From NCBI GenBank assembly GCA_913043285.1, contig CAJWML010000003.1:186001-250000 (forward strand): 64,000 bases of DNA, written 5' to 3'. Below, piece by piece: positions 41,861 to 50,532 of this stretch (position 1 is its first letter; every line of letters starts with the position of its first letter). The translations under genes and the position numbers were made by a program. The notes beneath the pieces were generated by a model. The model worked only from the letters and a program-made list of their open reading frames with translations. It made no database searches and was not told the DNA's origin. Source of the DNA: CAKZNE01 sp002695025. GTDB lineage: Bacteria; Bacteroidota; Bacteroidia; Flavobacteriales; Schleiferiaceae.

Positions 41861-42934
41861 TTAAGCTTCTGAGCCTTCCTTAAGGCGTTCGGCATTCTCT
41901 GCCATTTTCAATTCATCAATAAATTGCTGCACATCTCCATTCAGCACCTCCGTAAGGTTATACACGGTCATGTTGATACGATGATCCGTAACCCGGCCCT
42001 GGGGAAAGTTATAGGTCCTGATCTTGGCCGAACGGTCACCGGTAGACACCATGGATTTACGCTGACTGGAAACCTGCTCATTGTGTTTTTGCAATTCCTG
42101 CTCGTATAGTTTGGTCCGCAGCATCTGCATAGCACGCTCGCGATTGGCCAACTGTGAACGCTCTACCTGGCAAACCACTACAATACCCGAAGGTTTGTGG
42201 GTTAGCTGCACCTTGGTTTCTACTTTATTCACGTTTTGTCCACCGGCTCCACCTGAACGGGAGGTTTGCATTTCAACATCAGCAGGATTAAGTTCTACAT
42301 CCACTTCCTCAGCCTCCGGCAGTACGGCCACGGTGGCCGCTGAGGTATGAACACGCCCCTGAGTTTCAGTATCGGGAACACGCTGTACGCGGTGCACACC
42401 TGATTCAAACTTCAAGGTTCCATACACATCATCACCAGTCACTTCCAACACCACTTCCTTATATCCACCAACGGTACCTTCGCTTACGTCTACCACCTGG
42501 TATTTCCAACCCTTCTGATCGATGTAACGGGTATACATTTTATAAAGATCTCCGGCAAACAGCGAAGCCTCGTCCCCTCCGGTGCCGGCTCGTATCTCGA
42601 GGATCGCATTCTTCTCATCCTCCGGATCTTTGGGGATCAGCATCCATTTGATCTTCTCCTCCAACTCTTCCAAAGCCGGTTCATTTTCATCCAGCTCCAT
42701 CAGGGCCATTTCCTTCAACTCGGGATCATTTCCCGCACTTACTATATTTTTAGCTTCGGAAATATTTGATTTAAGTTCCAGGTACTCCTTACGAATCTGA
42801 ACCAGCGGCTCTAATTCCTTATACTCCTTGTTTAACTTGATATATCGCTGTTGATCGGCAATAACATCAGGCTGTATGATCAGGTCATTTACCTCATCAA
42901 ACCGCTGTTTAATAGCATTCAGCTTATCTTCCAT
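41861..42934 (-). CDS. prfA: Peptide chain release factor 1
   Basis: This 357-residue protein has the class I release factor layout: an N-terminal coiled coil, EIRAGTGGDEASLFAGDLY, PDTETQGRVHTSAATVAVLPE, then the GGQ motif in RSGGAGGQNVNKVET and a C-terminal FPQGRVTDHRINMT. The recognition region matches RF1 (UAA and UAG). It is the middle gene of purM-prfA-pyrF. Confidence 0.95.
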   Translation of the reverse strand: MEDKLNAIKQRFDEVNDLIIQPDVIADQQRYIKLNKEYKELEPLVQIRKEYLELKSNISEAKNIVSAGNDPELKEMALMELDENEPALEELEEKIKWMLIPKDPEDEKNAILEIRAGTGGDEASLFAGDLYKMYTRYIDQKGWKYQVVDVSEGTVGGYKEVVLEVTGDDVYGTLKFESGVHRVQRVPDTETQGRVHTSAATVAVLPEAEEVDVELNPADVEMQTSRSGGAGGQNVNKVETKVQLTHKPSGIVVVCQVERSQLANRERAMQMLRTKLYEQELQKHNEQVSSQRKSMVSTGDRSAKIRTYNFPQGRVTDHRINMTVYNLTEVLNGDVQQFIDELKMAENAERLKEGSEA

Positions 42935-42941
42935 ACTTTCC

Positions 42942-44120
42942 TTAACTGTAAATAAATTCGCCCTTTTCGCTGCGGATCGTCAGCTTTTTAGCGGGTGCAT
43001 CCTCTACTCTTCCCACTATCCGGGCCTCAATCTCAAACTTACGGGCTATTGAGATCAATTCTTCAGCCACGGATTCATCACAATACAGTTCCATCCTGTG
43101 CCCCATATTGAATACCTGGTACATTTCCTTCCAATCCGATCCTGAGGATCGTTGGATCAGTTCAAACAAAGGAGGCACAGGAAACATATTATCCTTTATC
43201 ACGTGTAGGTTATCCACAAAGTGCAACACTTTGGTTTGCGCACCGCCACTGCAATGTACCATACCGTCTATATTTTCACGGTGTTGATCCAGCATCGCCT
43301 TAATCAGCGGAGCATACGTCCGTGTGGGTGACAACACCAGTTTACCGGCATCCAGTGGACTGTTATCAACAGCATCCGTAAGAGCGGCTTTTCCTGAATA
43401 TACCAGTTCTTCCGGAACCAGGGAATCATAGGACTCAGGGTATTTTGTAGCCAGTTGTTTGGTGAATACATCATGACGCGCTGAGGTGAGACCATTACTT
43501 CCCATGCCTCCGTTATACTCTTTTTCATAAGTAGCCTGCCCGTAACTGGCCAGGCCCACAATCACATTTCCGGCTTTAATATTGCCGTTGTCAATAACCT
43601 CGCTTCTCTTAAAGCGGGTTGTTACGGTGCTGTCTACTATAATGGTCCGCACCAGGTCACCCACATCAGCGGTTTCCCCTCCGGTAAGTATGATCTCCAC
43701 GCCATGTTCCTTCAGCTCATCAGCCAGCTGCTGTGTACCTTCAATAATGGCGGTGATCACTTCACCGGGTATCAGGTTTTTATTACGTCCAATGGTGGAT
43801 GATAAGAGTATGGGCTGGTTTACGGCTCCCACGCAAAGCAGGTCATCCAGATTCATTACCAGTGCATCCTGCGCTATACCCTTCCATACAGATAGGTCAC
43901 CGGTTTCTTTCCAGTACATATACGCCAACGATGACTTGGTGCCGGCACCATCAGCATGCATAACAACACAATGATCTTCACTTCCGGTGAGGTAATCAGG
44001 GATGATCTTGCAAAAAGCCTTGGGAAAAAGACCTTTATCCAGGTTTTTGATGGCTGCGTGCACATCTTCTTTCTGGGCTGAAACGCCCCTTCCGCCATAA
44101 CGTGAAGTTGTCTGATCCAT
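42942..44120 (-). CDS. purM: Phosphoribosylformylglycinamidine cyclo-ligase PurM
   Basis: This 392-residue AIR synthetase starts with SRYGGRGVSAQKEDVHAAI and contains MHADGAGTKSSLAYMYW, ALVMNLDDLLCVGA and ILTGGETADVGDLV. The protein is longer than E. coli PurM (about 345), which is usual in Bacteroidota. It closes the imidazole ring of FGAM with ATP to give AIR. A terminator separates it from the OmpA-family gene upstream. Confidence 0.92.
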   Translation of the reverse strand: MDQTTSRYGGRGVSAQKEDVHAAIKNLDKGLFPKAFCKIIPDYLTGSEDHCVVMHADGAGTKSSLAYMYWKETGDLSVWKGIAQDALVMNLDDLLCVGAVNQPILLSSTIGRNKNLIPGEVITAIIEGTQQLADELKEHGVEIILTGGETADVGDLVRTIIVDSTVTTRFKRSEVIDNGNIKAGNVIVGLASYGQATYEKEYNGGMGSNGLTSARHDVFTKQLATKYPESYDSLVPEELVYSGKAALTDAVDNSPLDAGKLVLSPTRTYAPLIKAMLDQHRENIDGMVHCSGGAQTKVLHFVDNLHVIKDNMFPVPPLFELIQRSSGSDWKEMYQVFNMGHRMELYCDESVAEELISIARKFEIEARIVGRVEDAPAKKLTIRSEKGEFIYS

Positions 44121-44130
44121 TCTGCAAAAA

Positions 44131-44168
44131 TAAAAAAAGCGCTCCCGGTACAGACTACCGAAAGCGCT
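44131..44168 (-). terminator. Terminator of the OmpA-family gene
   Basis: On the minus strand the stem AGCGCT..CGGTA / TACCG..AGCGCT has a 2x2 internal mismatch and a 5-base loop, followed by seven T residues. It lies directly after the OmpA-family stop and before purM. Confidence 0.85.
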
Positions 44169-44187
44169 ATTTAAAGATTTTAAGACG

Positions 44188-46734
44188 CTACTTTATACGA
44201 ACCCAGAAACCTGGTTGCAGGTCACGGTCATCCACATCGGGATTGAGCTCTTCCAGAGCATCATCATCCATATCCAGTTTACGGGCAATGTCTTTGAAGT
44301 CCTGACCTCTGCGCTCAATACGGTAATGGGTGGCATCCCATTCTTCATAATTACCATCAGGGGTAACCTTAAGCTGCATACCTTCTATGGGACGCACTCC
44401 GCGCAAGCCATCGTTCAGTTCTTTTAAGGTACGTATATCAATATTATTCTTACGAGCCACCACGCCAAAGCTTTCACGCCCTTTAATGATGTATATCTCA
44501 CCCGGAGCATTGGCCTCTGCTTCTTTCTGCTTGAGGATCTCACTCGGGCTAACCGCATCAGGCTTATCAAGACCACCGGCAGGAACGTAATCATCGCGAA
44601 GTACTTTAAAGTCCGTTCTCCGGTTTATCTGGTTAGCAACCTCTTGCTGTTCAGGGCTCAATGTTTTGATGTACCGCTCGGTAAGGGTTACGTTCTTGGG
44701 CAACTTATCAGATCCGTAACCATCATAGTTTTCACCGATCCTGAAAGGTTCGGATTCTCCCATCCCTTTGGCCACCATACGCTCAGCAGGTATACCTTTG
44801 GACACGAGATACGAAACACAGGTATCCGCACGGTGCTGGGACAGTACGCGGTTCCTTTCTTCCGTATCACGGTAGTCAGTATGAGAACGGAGTTCAATAA
44901 CAAAGGTGGGGTTATTATTCATGATGATCACCACAGAATCCAGTGAGTTGCGGGCTTCAGGCCGCAGGTCCCATTTGCCGAGATCAAAGAATACGTTAGG
45001 CAGTACAATGGGTTCTTCAATAGGATCAAGAGCCTTATTCAAACGTAAGGTATGTACGAATCTGATTTCCGAAGGCAAGTACTCAAAGGCTGAGATAGGA
45101 ATGCCTATAGTAGTAACATCCCCGGTATTGGTAATGAACTTTTTCTTCTCGAAGGTGAGCTTATAGTTCACATCTTCTTTGATCTTATCTTCCTCAAACA
45201 GGTAGTAGCCATCCTTATCCGCTGTAGTTTCCAGACTGGTTCCGTCTGAACCATCCAGCTTCACCGTTGCTTCAGGAATGGGCTGCAATGTTTTGGAGTT
45301 GGTAACCACACCTTCCAGTTTGAAAACCAAAGGTGTTTTGAATACGGCATAAATATCATCACTACCCTGACCTCCTTTACGGTTGCTGGAAAGGAAACCT
45401 CTCTTTGTGGATTCTGGCTCAAAAACGAGGTGAAAATCATCCCAGTTGGTATTGATAGGGAACTGCATATTTTCTGCCTTGGCATCGGGTAAGGGCATAC
45501 CATCCTCCCCAACCTTGATACGGAAAATATCCAGTCCTCCCATACCTGGTAAACCATTGGAAGAAAAATACAGGTAGCCATCATCATGTGCAAAGGGGTA
45601 GTATTCATCCCTGTCGGTATTCACTTTAGGTCCAAGGTTTTTAGGTGTATCCCAGGTTTTGCTCCTCCGGTCAAAACTGGTTACGTAAATATCACGTCCA
45701 CCCATAGAATTGTACTCTGTAGATACAAAATACAGGAGATTATCATCCGGAGAAAGGCTGGGGTGCCCCACATTGGCACTGGTATCAGAACCGATTATAA
45801 CAGGCTCTGGTTGGCGCCAGGATTGCCCCACACGCTCAGTAGTCCAGATGGAGCAACCTAATTTTTTGTCCTTTTCACGAACGCAACGGGTAAAATACAG
45901 GGTCTTCTTACGACTGTCATAACAGGCTGTACCTTCACTGAAACCAGTATTTACAATACCTTCCTCATCAATAGGTACGGGCACGGACCATTTTAATTCT
46001 GTTACGTCAAGAAGATCATCCTCGTTTCCACGGCCAGGCCTGCGGCCACGACCTTTACGTTCAGCAGAAGTCGTAAAAAGATCCATGAAAGTTTCACCTG
46101 TCCACCCGTCTTCCTTGCTTCCGGTGGCTTCTTCTCTTGAAGACGCAAAAATGATAACGTCATTTTCCCGTCTGTCCCCTCCATAAATAGCACTGAAGTC
46201 CATGTAGCGGGTATTTATACCACTCATATTGCTTACCTGGTAGAGGGTGGGGCTGTTTTGCCAGGCAATGGCCTGACGGGTAGATTCTATACCCACTTCA
46301 CCCATCGGGTCCGTAGGGTTTACTTTTTTGTATTCCTGATAAGCCTCAATAGCCTCTTCATACTCCCCCTGTGCCTTTAACATATCTGCATAATACAACT
46401 GGGCTACAGGATCCTTGTACCCTAGCTTATAGGCACGTTGGTAATTGCGTTCGGCTTCTTTATACTCGTTAATATTGCGGTAGCTTTCCGCCAGCTTAAA
46501 CAACACCTCCGTTTTGGCCTCACGACCACTAACTTCTGAAAGTGCTCTTTTCAGCAATTCTATCGCCAAGGTATACTCATGAGCATCATAGGCTTCATAG
46601 GCTTTCTCCACATCCTTATCGAGTGGCTCCTCCTTTTCCTTGGTTTCTTTAGCAGGATCTTCTTTTTGAGCGAAGTTTGGTGTTGAAAATAAGACAGATA
46701 CAATTAGAAATACTCCCCAGTAAGGTATTCTCAT
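44188..46734 (-). CDS. TPR / beta-propeller / OmpA / LysM outer-membrane protein (PorE-like)
   Basis: This 848-residue exported protein has a signal peptide (residues 1-22), TPR repeats (about 35-150), a PD40-type beta-propeller (about 170-460, with YFSSNGLPGMGGLDIFRI), and a carboxypeptidase regulatory-like domain (about 475-560). An OmpA peptidoglycan-binding domain follows (about 585-720, ELRSHTDYRDTEERNRVLSQ), and then two LysM-like repeats at about 745-848 (ARKNNIDIRTLKELNDG, ARKLDMDDDALEELNPD). The first four domains in this order match PorE, an accessory T9SS protein, but the same layout occurs in many Bacteroidota OmpA proteins. The LysM tail is an addition that would give a second cell-wall contact. 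Confidence 0.82.
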   Translation of the reverse strand: MRIPYWGVFLIVSVLFSTPNFAQKEDPAKETKEKEEPLDKDVEKAYEAYDAHEYTLAIELLKRALSEVSGREAKTEVLFKLAESYRNINEYKEAERNYQRAYKLGYKDPVAQLYYADMLKAQGEYEEAIEAYQEYKKVNPTDPMGEVGIESTRQAIAWQNSPTLYQVSNMSGINTRYMDFSAIYGGDRRENDVIIFASSREEATGSKEDGWTGETFMDLFTTSAERKGRGRRPGRGNEDDLLDVTELKWSVPVPIDEEGIVNTGFSEGTACYDSRKKTLYFTRCVREKDKKLGCSIWTTERVGQSWRQPEPVIIGSDTSANVGHPSLSPDDNLLYFVSTEYNSMGGRDIYVTSFDRRSKTWDTPKNLGPKVNTDRDEYYPFAHDDGYLYFSSNGLPGMGGLDIFRIKVGEDGMPLPDAKAENMQFPINTNWDDFHLVFEPESTKRGFLSSNRKGGQGSDDIYAVFKTPLVFKLEGVVTNSKTLQPIPEATVKLDGSDGTSLETTADKDGYYLFEEDKIKEDVNYKLTFEKKKFITNTGDVTTIGIPISAFEYLPSEIRFVHTLRLNKALDPIEEPIVLPNVFFDLGKWDLRPEARNSLDSVVIIMNNNPTFVIELRSHTDYRDTEERNRVLSQHRADTCVSYLVSKGIPAERMVAKGMGESEPFRIGENYDGYGSDKLPKNVTLTERYIKTLSPEQQEVANQINRRTDFKVLRDDYVPAGGLDKPDAVSPSEILKQKEAEANAPGEIYIIKGRESFGVVARKNNIDIRTLKELNDGLRGVRPIEGMQLKVTPDGNYEEWDATHYRIERRGQDFKDIARKLDMDDDALEELNPDVDDRDLQPGFWVRIK

Positions 46735-46860
46735 AATATTGAGTTATCTAATAAATTATGCAGTAACGTGCTAAAATAATCATTTATTCGAAATGCGAAT
46801 TACAAAGTTGATCGCGCCTGGAATAAAGGAATGGCCACGAATATAAGATTTGAAAACAAT

Positions 46861-46896
46861 AAAGCCATCCTGTATAGCACAAAACAGGATGGCTTT
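46861..46896 (-). terminator. Terminator of glnA
   Basis: A perfect 13-bp stem (aaagccatcctgt / acaggatggcttt) closes a 10-base loop just after the glnA stop on the minus strand. The minus-strand exit is ATTGTTTTC, a moderate T-run; the plus-strand exit has TTTTT. Confidence 0.75.
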
Positions 46897-46919
46897 TTCG
46901 GTAAACTTAGTATACGGGC

Positions 46920-49106
46920 CTAGTTAAAGAGTAACTCCCTGTACTTGGGAAGCGGCCACAACTCATCATCAATAAGCATTTCCAGCTTATCACACTGGTA
47001 GCGGATCTTATCGAGAAAAGGAACTACATCCTCGCAATACCCGATAGCCATTTTTCGCATATCGGTAAGCTTATTAAGCTTTTTACGGGTTTCGATCATT
47101 GCTTCCTTTTCAGAAATAATCACCGAAATACGCTCGGATATTTCTTCGATCATCTCCAGCTGTTCCTTGGCCACTTTACGGAAAACCTTGTCATCCAACA
47201 CCTCCTTGAGACCTCTTACGTTCTCAATTAGGCGATTTTGGTACTTAATAGCGGTAGGAACAATGTGGTTTCCGGCAATATCGCCCAACACACGGCTCTC
47301 AATCTGTATTTTCTTCTGGTATTCTTCCAGCATGATCTCATGGCGGGCTTCTACCTCCACTTTATTCATCACACCGTTTGATTCAAATATCTCCAGCGCT
47401 TTTTTGGTTACATAAAAGTCAAGGGCATGAGGCGTGGTCTTAACGTTGTTCAACCCTCTCTTTTCAGCTTCCTTAACCCAATCATCGCTGTAGCCGTCAC
47501 CTTCAAAGCGTATGGATTTACTTTCCTTGATATAATCACGGAGGACATTAAAGATAGCATCATCCTTCTTCATACCACCCTTGATCAGTTTATCCACATC
47601 ACCTTTGAAGATCCTCAGTTGGTTGGCCATAATGGTATTGAGTATGGTCATAGGCTGGGCGCAGTTGGCGTTTGAACCTACGGCCCTGAACTCAAATTTA
47701 TTACCGGTAAAGGCAAAGGGTGAAGTACGGTTACGATCCGTATTATCCAGGAGGATCTCAGGGATCTTACCTACCACATTGAGTTTCAGTTCTGTTTTTT
47801 GCTCCGGAGAAAGGCTTCCTTTTTCCAGTTTTTCCAAAGCATCCAAGGTTTCAGTAAGCTGGCTGCCTATAAATACAGAGATAATGGCCGGAGGAGCTTC
47901 GTTGGCTCCAAGGCGGTGATCGTTACCAGCTGAAGCTATGGATGCCCGCAACAAATCAGCATTGTCATATACCGCTTTTATTGAGTTGATAAAGAAGGTT
48001 ATGAACTGAAGGTTGCTCTTGGGATTCTTGCCCGGGCTAAGCAGGTTAACCCCGGTATCCGTAGCTAAGGACCAGTTGTTGTGTTTTCCACTTCCGTTAA
48101 CTCCGGCAAACGGTTTTTCGTGCAACAATACTTTAAAGTGATGTCTACGGGCCACCTTTTCCATTACATCCATAATTAAGGAGTTATGGTCTACGGATAT
48201 GTTTGCCTCTTCGAACATAGGTGCAAGCTCAAACTGGCTGGGCGCCACTTCATTGTGGCGGGTAGTAACCGGAATACCCAAACGGTAGCATTCGTATTCC
48301 ATTTCGCGCATAAAATGGCGAACCCGTTCCGGGATTGAACCAAAATAGTGGTCATCCAATTGCTGACCTTTAGCAGGAGCGTGACCGAACAATGAGCGAC
48401 CGGTAAGTTTCAGATCAGGGCGGGCATGGAATAAAGCGGTGTCCACCAGGAAATACTCCTGTTCCCATCCCAGGGTGGAAGTAACCTTCTTCACATTTTT
48501 ATCAAAATACCTGCACACTTCCGTAGCTGCCTGATCAACAGACTGAAGGGCTCGGAGCAAAGGTGTTTTATGGTCCAGTGCTTCACCGGTATACGCCACA
48601 AAAATGGTGGGAATACACAGTGTTCTTCCCATAATGAAAGCCGGGCTGGTAGGATCCCATGCGGTATAGCCCCGGGCTTCAAAGGTATTGCGGATGCCCC
48701 CATTGGGGAAACTTGAAGCATCGGGTTCCTGCTGCACCAAAAGGTTTCCTGTAAATTTTTCTATAGCTCCTCCGTCTTCAGTAGGCTGAAAAAAGGAGTC
48801 ATGCTTTTCAGCGGTAGCACCGGTTAAAGGTTGAAACCAGTGCGTGTAGTGGGTAGCTCCTTTGGAGATAGCCCATGACTTCATTCCTGATGCAACCTGA
48901 TCAGCAATCTCGCGATCAATTTTGGTTCCCTTATCCATAGCACTGGCCACGCTCCTGAAAGCTTCAGGGGTCATGTATTCGCGCATGGTGGGTTTGTTGA
49001 ATACAAATTCTCCGAAAATCTCAGACACTCTCTGGTCTCCGGAATCATACTCCATCGGCTGACGGGCATGCGTTGTGTTTAAAGCGGAAAAACGAATAGA
49101 AGGCAT
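46920..49106 (-). CDS. glnA: Glutamine synthetase type III
   Basis: This 728-residue protein matches the GSIII length and pattern: FVFNKPTMREYMTPEAF near the start, THYTHWFQPLTGATAEKHDS, EQEYFLVD, VTTRHNEVAPSQFELAP, then NGSGKHNNWSLATDTG. GSIII is larger than type I (about 450) and is the usual glutamine synthetase of Bacteroidota. It makes glutamine from glutamate, ammonia and ATP. The gene is alone and has its own terminator. Confidence 0.96.
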   Translation of the reverse strand: MPSIRFSALNTTHARQPMEYDSGDQRVSEIFGEFVFNKPTMREYMTPEAFRSVASAMDKGTKIDREIADQVASGMKSWAISKGATHYTHWFQPLTGATAEKHDSFFQPTEDGGAIEKFTGNLLVQQEPDASSFPNGGIRNTFEARGYTAWDPTSPAFIMGRTLCIPTIFVAYTGEALDHKTPLLRALQSVDQAATEVCRYFDKNVKKVTSTLGWEQEYFLVDTALFHARPDLKLTGRSLFGHAPAKGQQLDDHYFGSIPERVRHFMREMEYECYRLGIPVTTRHNEVAPSQFELAPMFEEANISVDHNSLIMDVMEKVARRHHFKVLLHEKPFAGVNGSGKHNNWSLATDTGVNLLSPGKNPKSNLQFITFFINSIKAVYDNADLLRASIASAGNDHRLGANEAPPAIISVFIGSQLTETLDALEKLEKGSLSPEQKTELKLNVVGKIPEILLDNTDRNRTSPFAFTGNKFEFRAVGSNANCAQPMTILNTIMANQLRIFKGDVDKLIKGGMKKDDAIFNVLRDYIKESKSIRFEGDGYSDDWVKEAEKRGLNNVKTTPHALDFYVTKKALEIFESNGVMNKVEVEARHEIMLEEYQKKIQIESRVLGDIAGNHIVPTAIKYQNRLIENVRGLKEVLDDKVFRKVAKEQLEMIEEISERISVIISEKEAMIETRKKLNKLTDMRKMAIGYCEDVVPFLDKIRYQCDKLEMLIDDELWPLPKYRELLFN

Positions 49107-49188
49107 TACAGATGGGTTTTAAAATTTTCAGCAAAGAAAAATATTTTACCAGGGGTAGTCAAGAAAATGTTGATAAAAAATAAAAACC

Positions 49189-49209
49189 ACCCCTCTTTTA
49201 AAAGGGGGT
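49189..49209 (-). terminator. Probable terminator of the Na+/Ca2+ exchanger gene
   Basis: On the minus strand an ACCCC / GGGGT stem with an AT-rich interior is followed by GGTTTTTATTTTTT. The gene stop is at 49227, so the hairpin lies 18-38 bases downstream. Confidence 0.65.
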
Positions 49210-49226
49210 AACCTCCAAAAAAATGC

Positions 49227-50165
49227 CTAATTAAAGAACACACCCCCTAAATAAGCAAGGTACGCCAGGAACATGATCAAACCTTCCCAGCGGGTGATCA
49301 TAGATCGGGTGATGAAGCGCATCATGGGATACAATAGTAAGGATATCCCGAAGAGCCATGGAAAATCAAAGGTTAAAAGGGCCTCATTGTTCAGAGGAAT
49401 ATCTACAATAAGGCCGGAAATACCCAAAACAGCCAGTACGTTGAATACATTGGACCCGATGAGATTGCCCACTGAAAGGTCGGGCTCTCCCCTGAATGCG
49501 GCTACCAGGGAAGCGGCCAGTTCCGGTAAGCTGGTACCTACTGACACCACGGTAATACCAATAACCCGTTCACTGACTCCCCATTCCCTGGCCAGCACCA
49601 CGGACCCATCTATCAGGAATTCAGCTCCGAATTTCAATCCCGCTACACCCAACAGCAGAAAAAGGATGGTAAGCCAGGGCTTGCGCAAAGTGGAAACATC
49701 CACATCAGAATTTGCATCTGATTTCCTGGATGTACGGATCTGCATGATATTATAAGCCAGTAGACCAACTATCATAATTACTGCTTCGGTACGTCCCAGT
49801 ATATGGTCAAAATAAAGGAAAAGGAACAGCAGCAGGGTTACTCCCATCATAACCCACCAATCCAGTTTGTAGGTTTTGGTTTGTACCGAAAGTGGCACGA
49901 TAAGGGCCGTAAGCCCCAGTATAAGCGAAATATTGGCAATATTGCTCCCTATAACATTACCAAAAGATATGTCGGTGTACCCGTCCATCGCGGCATCAAG
50001 GCTTACCAGGAGTTCGGGTGCTGAAGTAGCAAAGGATACCACGGTCATCCCGATTACGAGGATAGACACGCGCATCCTGAGGGCAAGATCAACGGAGCCC
50101 TTAACGATGAAATCTCCACCAAAAAGTAAAAGTATTATACCGGCAACCAGATAAAGGTAAGCCAT
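49227..50165 (-). CDS. Na+/Ca2+ exchanger family antiporter (YrbG-like)
   Basis: This 312-residue protein has about ten membrane helices in two inverted halves. Each half holds an alpha-repeat: SFATSAPELLVSL with FGNVIGSNIANISLILG in the first, and VGTSLPELAASLVAA with VGNLIGSNVFNVLAVLG in the second. The conserved glutamate in each PEL is the Ca2+ site. It is 2 bp after tatA, so the two may be co-transcribed. Confidence 0.9.
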   Translation of the reverse strand: MAYLYLVAGIILLLFGGDFIVKGSVDLALRMRVSILVIGMTVVSFATSAPELLVSLDAAMDGYTDISFGNVIGSNIANISLILGLTALIVPLSVQTKTYKLDWWVMMGVTLLLFLFLYFDHILGRTEAVIMIVGLLAYNIMQIRTSRKSDANSDVDVSTLRKPWLTILFLLLGVAGLKFGAEFLIDGSVVLAREWGVSERVIGITVVSVGTSLPELAASLVAAFRGEPDLSVGNLIGSNVFNVLAVLGISGLIVDIPLNNEALLTFDFPWLFGISLLLYPMMRFITRSMITRWEGLIMFLAYLAYLGGVFFN

Positions 50166-50167
50166 AG

Positions 50168-50449
50168 TTAAGGATCAAGTTTACGTCTTACAGAACCTGC
50201 GATCTCTTCCAGATCCTTTTTTTCCTTCTCCACTTTTTCCCTGAATTTTCTCAGGTCTTCATCATCTTTTGTGGAATTATTGATCTCATTTTTAAGATCA
50301 TTAGCTGCATTGCGCACCTCCTTAATGCCTTTTCCTAATCCCCGGGCAATTTCCGGGATCTTATCGGCTCCAAAAAGCATTACCACTATTAGCAAGATGA
50401 AAAAAATCTCTCCTCCTCCAATATTAAAGATCAAAAAAATCCCCGTCAT
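50168..50449 (-). CDS. tatA: Sec-independent translocase TatA/TatB family protein
   Basis: I start at the ATG at 50449 (93 residues); a longer frame opens at 50515 but runs through the secDF terminator and the tatA promoter. The protein has an N-terminal membrane helix (EIFFILLIVVMLFGADKIP), an amphipathic helix (EIARGLGKGIKEVRNA) and a charged tail, the TatA/E pattern with FG at the helix junction. TatA forms the pore for folded proteins; tatC is not in the window. Confidence 0.87.
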   Translation of the reverse strand: MTGIFLIFNIGGGEIFFILLIVVMLFGADKIPEIARGLGKGIKEVRNAANDLKNEINNSTKDDEDLRKFREKVEKEKKDLEEIAGSVRRKLDP

Positions 50450-50466
50450 CAATTTAGATTTTGCTT

Positions 50467-50474
50467 CAAAAGTA
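50467..50474 (-). promoter_or_regulatory. Bacteroidota -7 element of tatA
   Basis: TACTTTTG on the minus strand matches TAnnTTTG exactly, 17 bp before the ATG at 50449 and just after the secDF terminator. It supports the shorter tatA start and independent transcription. Confidence 0.6.
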
Positions 50475-50479
50475 CTAAG

Positions 50480-50506
50480 AAAAAACCCCGCCTGAAAAGG
50501 CGGGGT
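50480..50506 (-). terminator. Terminator of secDF
   Basis: On the minus strand an 8-bp GC-rich stem (ACCCCGCC / GGCGGGGT) closes a TTTTCA loop and runs into six T residues. It separates secDF from tatA. Confidence 0.93.
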
Positions 50507-50532
50507 CTTATACATTTATATTTTATCTGGCT

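Noticed and set aside
50450..50515. Longer tatA start at 50515
   Set aside because: The added 22 codons run through the secDF terminator and the tatA -7 box; the shorter start begins just before the conserved membrane helix.
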